From: Thinopyrum elongatum
Lineage: Eukaryota; Streptophyta; Magnoliopsida; Poales; Poaceae
Assembly (NCBI GenBank): GCA_011799875.1
Contig: CM022300.1
Span: 109,257,201 to 109,321,200, forward strand
DNA length: 64,000 nucleotides
Direction of reading: 5' to 3'
Position 1 is the stretch's first letter; the number at the start of each line of letters is the position of its first letter. This document shows, piece after piece, positions 57,616-64,000 of this stretch. Made by a program: the position numbers and the translations under genes. The notes under the pieces are model-generated. The model did not search any database, was not told the origin of the DNA, and worked only from the letters and a program-made list of their open reading frames with translations.

Positions 57616-58563
57616 GTGATGGTAAAACTTTCTAATGCCCCGGCCCTAAAGCGAGAGATGGTGGTGCACGAGGAGGGCGAGATCATGCCGACGGAACAGG
57701 ACCTGACAATGGAGGTCTCTATGGACCTCACCTTGCTCCACTGCCCCTTGTGCCTCTGCCCCTTGAAACCTCTAGTGTACGAGGTTCGAATACACCTCGT
57801 CCGTTCGACTGATCGAGCAAGGTGCAGGTTTCTTGATTGATGTGCTGTTCGATTGAGTTGTGCAGTGCAAGGGAGGGCACCTGGCCTGGGCGGACTGCCG
57901 CGACGAGCGCCCCGGGAACCAGTGGCAGTGCTAGAAGTGTGAGCGCGGTGGCGGCTTTGACGTGTGCAACACGGCGATGGACGCCGTCCTCTCCTCGGTT
58001 AGTGCCCGCATGAAGGTTGTGGGCTCTACGTCACTTACCACAAGCTCGTCGATCACCAGAGCGTGTGTTCGCTCGCGCCCTGCAAATGCCCCGTGCCCGT
58101 CTGCAGCTACGAAGGCCCGCCGCCGGCACTCCCCCACCACATTAGCACCGTGCAACCCATGCCCGTGCACAGGATCCAGTATGGCAAGGTGCTCCAGCTC
58201 CAAGTGCCGGTGTCGGAGCTGCGGCGCTTGCTGTTCGCAGAGGAGGACAGCCGCGCATTTTTCATGGTCGGCGGCGTGCTCGACATCGGCGCGCGTATCG
58301 CTGTGTTGGTCGTCTGCATCAGAGCGGGGGCATCCCCACTACCGCACTACGCGGCCAAGGTGTGGGCGAACGGCCCGCCGGGGGAGCCCAAAGGCAGGAC
58401 CGACACTGTCAAGGTGGAAATCGAGGTGACAAGAAGCAAGGAGCCCGGCGCCGTCGCCGTGCAGGAGCTGTCCTTCTTCACAGTGCCGCCGAAGCTGCTG
58501 GCCAGGGCTGGGTTGTCGAGGACGGTGTCCCTCCACATTCAGATTGACAAGCTCACCTCCTAA
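57616..58563 (+). pseudogene. SINA-like E3 ubiquitin ligase pseudogene
   Basis: Plant seven-in-absentia-like RING E3 ligase. Exon 1 (57616-57783) encodes an acidic N-terminus and the RING start LLHCPLCLCPLKPLVYE. An intron of 82 bp (57784-57865, gttcga to ttgtgcag, phase 0) follows at the family position. Exon 2 (57866 on) reads CKGGHLAWADC, in which a zinc-ligand Cys expected after GHLx is Trp, then QWQC, TAG at 57932, KCERGGGFDVCNTAMDAVLSS. A frameshift near 57999-58003 precedes the SINA zinc-finger and substrate domain (CPHEGCGLYVTYHKLVDHQS, CKCPVPVCSYEG, LQLQVPVSELRRLL), which is then open to TAA at 58561. It is inactive as read. Confidence 0.88.
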
Positions 58564-59458
58564 ATGATTCTACAGTGCCTTCTATTTATCTTAGTAATAT
58601 GCTAATATAGGGGTTAGCATGGTCTACTTTAGCTTAAGAGATGGTGGATTTTGGTGGCGATGCAGCAATTACTTCGACATCAGATCAGCAGTTAAAGTAA
58701 TTTCCAACAGTCGAAGGGATATTTGGTGTCTGTTGGATATAAAGATGCTTTGGGTAAGGAGTATAAGCTGCTGATATGCTTGTTTGTTGAGGAAGTGTTG
58801 CATACTTCTGCGAGTTGACGCGACACATCAAAGAAGTACTACTACTAGTAGTACTCACCCGACTGCGCACCAGGCAGACCAAGCTCGTGTCGTGTTGGTG
58901 CCGTGTGCGGCCCGCACATTAACCAAAACATCACGCCTCCAGCTGAGCCTCCACGTTTTAAACTTCTCAATCTCAAGGCCAAGGAGCAACGTGTACCTAT
59001 GATAGAGCCAATCGGATGGTTGAGAACACTACAATTCGTAGCTACGGATGCGTGTGTGAGAGAGGACGAGTGCGTGCGTGCACCTCTTCTCTTTATGTAC
59101 AACGTACTAAACAAAGTGTATGTGGGTGGCATCGACCTAGATAGCTAAAGATGGCGCGTGCGAGAAGTCCCGAGAGACTAGGTGTGTGCGTGGGAAAGAG
59201 GGAGAGAGATGATATGTGTAAGGTATGTATCCGACGGTGCCAGTTATTGCACGTACACAACAGTAGAAAAAGAAGTGTCATGGCATATTACAAAACTGCC
59301 ACACCACACCCCTCCCCTACCCATGAAACTGCCACTCGAGCATTCACAACTGCCATGGTCTGCTCCTATGTGCAATCTTCATTTTTTTCAAAGGGATCTA
59401 CAATAAAAGGCCGGCTTTAGGCGCGCGGTAGGTGGGGGAGCTTGGCCTGTCGGTTTGC
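58564..59458. other. intergenic
   Basis: No gene seen. GTGTGAGAGA-rich phrases near 59046-59230 resemble 60550-60620. Confidence 0.4.
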
Positions 59459-59702
59459 TACTGCTCACATGCGATCGAACTTAAAGTGATGTACCAAGCC
59501 GATGCGCGTCGCTTCGGTGAGCGGCGGGCCAGACATACCGTCTGTTCATGCTAAGCGGCAGACTCACCGTGTATTGGTGCTACTTCTTACATGCGGTCGC
59601 ATGTGTCAGTGACGCACCAAGCCGATGCGCGTCCCTTCGGTGAGCGGCGGGCCGCACCAACCGTGTGTTGGGGCGACGTCAGCGCGACGGGCTGTAAGTT
59701 TA
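59459..59702. repeat. 122-bp tandem repeat, two copies
   Basis: Both units contain caagccgatgcgcgtc then cttcggtgagcggcgggcc, starting at 59459 and 59581. Confidence 0.88.
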
Positions 59703-60226
59703 CCGCCTAACTTAATTTGTAAAGGGTAACACTTGGTTTGCATCCTTAACGAGATCGGTCGCTAGAAATCCTCATGACATACATTTCTCGGACGCATACG
59801 TGGGCCCGTGTTCTCAGAGGCCGTCGTGGCGGAGCCAGACGCCTGCAACCTCTCGGAGCAAAAAATGAGTAGCCCAATGCTGGCTATTTCTATAATCTGT
59901 TTAGAAATTCTCAATTTCACGTGTGATGCGATATTGGCCGTTCATTGATGTTGATCCAACGGTCTAAGTGCCTCGGAATGGCTGGGATTCGTGTCTACAG
60001 TAACCTCATTGTAGCCAGCAGTGTCTACATTCTTCTGGAAGCATCAGCATGTTAGTGTGATCAAACCATGCAGGAAGCTGGCAAACAACACCTACACATG
60101 TGCCACGTGGCTTCATTGAGCTCCCCCATCATTTTATTCAAAAATATATTGACTGAAAAAGAGAGACATCTCCCGAAACAAAAACTTCCTAGTATTTTGC
60201 TCCTACTTGCTTTGCACGTACCGGAA
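59703..60226. other. intergenic
   Basis: I see no gene or repeat in this stretch. Confidence 0.4.
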
Positions 60227-60472
60227 GAGCAAGTATAATAAGTTGGATGAGAGAGAAGAGGAGAGAGAAGGGAAGCGGGCTGTAGATTAACAGCCGGCTA
60301 CAACAACTAGCTATACTATACACGTTGTGACAGTGTACAGTGGGCCATGCATTAATAAAGTAGTACTCCTTAGCAACTAGTGGCTATACTATACACGTTG
60401 GCTATTAGGTTGACTATATATGACATGGCAACTCCATATAGCCGGTTGTTGGCTATACTATTAACCATGCTC
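60227..60472. mobile_element. MITE (246 bp), GAGCA terminus
   Basis: Left GAGCAAGTATAATAAG and minus-strand right GAGCATGGTTAATAG are inverted repeats. Inside, agccggctacaaca and ggctatactat motifs are repeated. It is a common grass MITE type. A clear target duplication is not preserved, so I leave the superfamily open. Confidence 0.6.
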
Positions 60473-60539
60473 AAAGTACTAGTGCCACATCATCTAACAA
60501 GTCTTTCAACATGCGTCAAATTATCACGAGGGCTAACTC

Positions 60540-61690
60540 TCCTTAGAGAAATGTGCTCCACCGTGTACCCGCGTGTGTGTGAGGGAGGCAGTGCGTGCGT
60601 GCACCTCTTTTCTTCATACATGTCCTCCATGGCTCCACCTGGCCCTCTTTTCATACGACTCGGTGATTCCATCGCTCTATCCGGCCGCAAGATTCGATCA
60701 CGTACAACACATGGGTGTGTTAGAGATAGAGAGGGAGATGGTGTATCCGACATGCCTCTATACATATGTTTCTGCCAAAGAGAGGCCTAAATACATACTA
60801 TATGTATGTGGAGGGGGCGATGTACGAGAAGAGAGGGGGAGGGATCATTTACGCAACATATCGATACACACGGATAGAGGGAAGAACTTTACGGGCGTAC
60901 AAGCGCTAGGAAAGAGGGGGGTGCATATTGGAAGATGATGCGAGAGGCCAACTAGGCGAAGACAATGAAGGAGTACAAGTGCGAGATCGATAATTAAAGA
61001 GAGGGGACGATAACGTGCGTGGGCGCGCTTGTCTCATCGATAGACAAAGCGGAAGGCATGGATGATGAGACGGGGAGGGGCAATTAATGTGTGTGTGGTA
61101 GGCGGTCCTATGTAGAGAGGTCGTGGTTTGGTCGATGTGTACGTGGGTAGAGAGGGGGAGACTTAACTAGAGATATAGATCGGACGTTTTGTGTGGGGAA
61201 ATAGCGAGAGACCTGGCCGCACATAGAGGGAAATTGATTGGTGCACATGCATGCATGTGTCAGAGATAAAGAACACCTGGAGTGACGAAGGCAGCTAGGG
61301 AGAGGTGTGTGTGTAGTGGGGGGGGGTGCAGCTAGCTTGTGACATTGTACGAGTACAAGATGGATAACAACAAAGGGGGCGACAATGCCCGCGTGCCTCA
61401 GAGTTAGGGCAGGAGGCATGGATGGTGAGAGGAGGGGAGGGACTATGTGTGTCGTAGGCAGGCCTACCTAGCTATAGGGGTATATCGATAGGTGTGTGTT
61501 GGAAAGATGGAGACGTAGGGAGATCATGGGAGACCGACCTAAAGAACAAGAATGTGTGTGCGCGATGTAGAGGATGCAAAGTGGTGGGGAGTGTGTGGGC
61601 ATATATGCATGCACGATATGAAAGTTATTGGTATCCACGAAGGGAGGAGGAGTGTGCGTGTGCATGTAATAGACTCACACAGACGATAAT
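60540..61690. repeat. GT/GA-rich region with diverged tandem units
   Basis: Segments near 60970-61130 and 61345-61460 align in order (gagtacaag, ggaggcatggatg(a/g)tgaga, aattaatgtgtgtgtggtaggc versus ctatgtgtgtcgtaggc), implying an old duplication at about 375 bp spacing. The style (gagagag, gtgtgtg) is like 18.5-20.2 kb. No coding. Confidence 0.5.
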
Positions 61691-62295
61691 CAATATAAAA
61701 GTGGATTCAAATATTTGAATAAGAGCTCATGATGTTTGTAACTCATGCATGCATGAATATAATGCACATATGCCTGGTGTGGTTTTGAATTAAACGTGCT
61801 ATATACTATATTCACATCGAACAAGGCCAAATCGATTGAATTTGCGATACCGATGGCAGGCATCATCTGACCACATTGCATCCGCGCATGGACATAACTA
61901 TTCGAATTTGAGATAATGTGTGCCTTTCAAAGCTAACATCTAAATGTTGTGTGTGTGGGCGGGGGGGGGGGGGGGGGATGGCCAGTGATATGTGGGCGGG
62001 GGGGGGTTGGGGTCAGGGCTTGTGTGTGTAAACACATTATACATATGAAAACAGGGTTTAGATTATCCCGAATATCTCGCTACCTAGACCAATGTACTGT
62101 GTTTTAAATTCAACATAAAATGGATACAAATATTTGAATTGGAGATCGTATGGTACATGTAGTTCATATTTAAATATTACTACTACTATATGCATGTTTT
62201 CTGTTATCAAGATAATATTTAAATGATGGTATAACTTGACAACAATCGTATTCAAATAGGGGAAATTGATTCAAATTTAGTCCATATGGTAGACG

Positions 62296-62298
<3 letters not shown>
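61691..62298. other. AT-rich intergenic with G17 run
   Basis: Contains ggattcaaatatttgaat (61693) and tggatacaaatatttgaatt (about 62119), shared with 20.3-20.7 kb, and an uninterrupted G17 at 61961-61977 followed by a G8-type run near 62000. Confidence 0.5.

Positions 62299-62339
<41 letters not shown>
62299..62339. repeat. (AT)n microsatellite
   Basis: A perfect AT dinucleotide run of about 41 bp. Confidence 0.95.
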
Positions 62340-62342
<3 letters not shown>

Positions 62343-62349
62343 CTGGACT

Positions 62350-62371
62350 ATTCTGTTACTAGTAACAGAAT
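62350..62371. other. perfect 22-bp palindrome
   Basis: ATTCTGTTACT joined to its exact reverse complement AGTAACAGAAT, followed at 62374 by another ATTCTGTTAC. It may be a transposon terminus or a cruciform-forming site. Confidence 0.7.
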
Positions 62372-62439
62372 AATATTCTGTTACTATCAGCTCTATAAGG
62401 GCCCGATTACACGATCGCAAGAAAGTACCTGGCCAACCC

Positions 62440-63910
62440 GAAACAGAAATGAAAAAAGAGACCCACCCATTCCCACGTTCCACCTCCTCCCACACGCCCA
62501 CCCGACCCCTTCGTCTCTAACCTTCCTCGCCGCCGCCCGCCGCCACCGTGCTCCGCCGTGCTCCGCCGGACCTAGCCACCGCCCCAAGGCGCAGCCACCC
62601 CCCCCCCCGACTCAACCACCGGCGCAGCCCCCAATCTAGCCATCGACGCCGCCCGCAACCCAGCGCGACCGGCGCCGCCCCCGGACCCAGCCACCTCCTC
62701 CGCCCTCAGACCAGCCACCTCCTCCACCCTCAGACCCATCCACCTCAATGGGAAACCACTGCCGGCACTATGCACCTTCCGCCCCCAGTCACTGCTTCCA
62801 ACCTACGAGGCCGGGAACCAGCCCCCGTCGCCCCCACGCACTACTTCCTCCCGTGCCCGTCTAGGTATGGGGCTCACGCCAGTCCAGCTCTTCCTCCCTT
62901 CTCCATCCGAGCTATCCTACCATGCTACTTCATGCATGAGCTTCTGCCGGCACCAATGCATGCCGCCACACTGGTTCTTTTGGGGTTCATTCATCTGATT
63001 TTGTTTTGTTTTCTAATGTACCAGTTCAGATGAGGTTCCTTGCTGCCTGATGGATATTTGACAAAGGTAGTTGTCCTCAGTGTTCCTATTTGGCATATGC
63101 AAGTTGTTTGATGTAATGTGCATGATAAAATCATCTTCCGTATGTGCACTGAATGAAAAGTTGTGCTGCACTTTTGTATTTTGGTGGTTTAAGTCAACAG
63201 GAGATAAATGTGTGTGGTGAAAAATTGCAGAATTTTGAGTCGAACAATTGCAAAAATTCAGAGGAGACAACGGGAGAAGTTCAAAGAAATTTCGGACTTG
63301 TATAGTAATGAAGGAGGAAGCAGCAGCGCCGCTGGGTCTAGGAATCCAGGTAGCTGTCTCCCCCTGCACCCTTACCATGGATCCCTAGATAAGTTCAAAT
63401 ATCTTAGAACAGATAGTTCAACTTGTTTCATCGGCATCTAATGCAGATGGCTTGCATTTTGTGCTCTGTGGGTGTTTGTTCTTATTCCTGAAAGAAAGAA
63501 AAAAATGTATTGCATTTGATAGTTCATCCGAATATATATCAACAACAGTGCAATGGCAGAAAGAACATCAGTTCAAAATGTATATGCAGGAGGTTTGGGA
63601 GCCAAAAGGCTGATATTTTGTAGTGTTTAAATTTTTCGGGTGCATGATTGAGCAAGATATAAATAAAAAAATGATGTATGGTATATATTCTATATATTCT
63701 TTTCTTGTAGGAGGTTCAAAGATTGTCGTGGAGCAAGTTCAAGAGTTTAGCCTGCATGAGTCGTCCATCGTCTTCCCACATCTAGCATCGGAGTCTCTCC
63801 TCCCCCTTGCCGCGCACACAGGCCAGGCTATCAAGCACCTCCTCAGGTGAGAGGGCGGTGAGGCCCTACCATCTCCCGGTGATGGCTTGCCGGCACACCC
63901 TGCAGATTCA
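62440..63910 (+). CDS. candidate multi-exon gene, unknown, 5' region
   Basis: A C-rich leader-like segment (62460-62840) is followed by exon-like blocks with good splice sites: 63231-63349 (after gaaaaattgcag; ILSRTIAKIQRRQREKFKEI, ends atccag|gtagct) and 63711-63846 (after ttttcttgtag; SKIVVEQVQEFSLHESSIVF, LAAHTGQAIKHLL, ends ctcag|gtgaga). These two join in frame (phase 1, giving RNPG-GSKIVV). I see no clear start codon, and the next segment (63906 on) hits a stop in the joined frame. The family is not recognised; the gene may continue beyond the window or be a captured fragment. Confidence 0.35.
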
Positions 63911-64000
63911 CCTCTCACCATGGGACAGAGTCTTCATGGATGAACTAGATCATCGCCTACAAGCTCTGCTCCAGGTCATCTCCCTCCTCTATTGTTCTTC

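Noticed and set aside
62286..62639. 117-aa ORF with an Ile-Tyr run
   Set aside because: Translation of the (AT)n microsatellite and a C-rich leader.

Overview
The window is plant nuclear DNA, almost certainly from a Triticeae grass (wheat, Aegilops or barley type). The evidence is the nested gypsy retrotransposons with GT-AG style host genes between them, three CACTA transposon ends of types common in that tribe, Stowaway and other MITEs, short Helitrons, and decayed members of grass-expanded families (F-box/FBD, DUF295, SINA-like, exonuclease-like). I see no bacterial, organellar, rRNA, tRNA or CRISPR features.

Layout. 1-3.8 kb: a frameshifted F-box/FBD gene remnant and a nonsense-riddled exonuclease-like gene, both followed by the same sequence and ending in a CACTA terminus at 3801. 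3.8-7.6 kb: low-complexity intergenic DNA with diverged repeats, a short Helitron, a hAT-like MITE and a Stowaway-like foldback. 7.8-8.8 kb: a plausible intact small gene encoding an unknown protein with five 15-residue repeats. 9.5-13.8 kb: dispersed local duplications, a decayed transposon-derived gene unit and a long-TIR (MULE-like) element. 14.1-16.9 kb: a four-exon DUF295/F-box-like gene on the minus strand. 17-21 kb: a second Helitron, then GT/GA-rich simple sequence with tandem repeats.

22.0-50.8 kb is one retrotransposon locus. The outer element is a Ty3/gypsy element of the Tat type (22007-50849, TSD TCTAT, 921/920-bp LTRs, second RNase H of archaeal type). It is interrupted by a younger chromodomain gypsy element (24804-38906, TSD TGCGG, 4.0-kb LTRs) and by a non-autonomous CACTA element (39066-43052, TSD CAT) carrying captured exons. 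Removing the two insertions with one TSD copy each rejoins the outer reading frame. By hand count the outer LTRs differ at about 53 of 920 sites and the inner LTRs at about 60 of 4000, which agrees with the nesting order. The outer element has at least 16 in-frame stops, nearly all readable as C-to-T (or G-to-A) changes at CAG, CGA, CAA or TGG codons. It also carries, antisense between pol and the 3' LTR, an ORF with its own TATA box, a B3-like domain and an acidic tail. The inner element has an additional ORF of unknown function between the primer site and gag.

51-57 kb: a tandem duplication in which only one copy holds a Stowaway MITE, a decayed multi-exon tnpA-like gene with a coiled-coil end, GGGCC-rich subterminal repeats and the right CACTA terminus at 56871. 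57.6-58.6 kb: a SINA-like E3 ligase pseudogene. 59-62.3 kb: GT/GA-rich repeats related in style to 18.5-20.3 kb, and a MITE. 62.4-64 kb: candidate exons of an unrecognised gene running off the window. Host genes here do not form a pathway; the coherent systems are the transposable elements.
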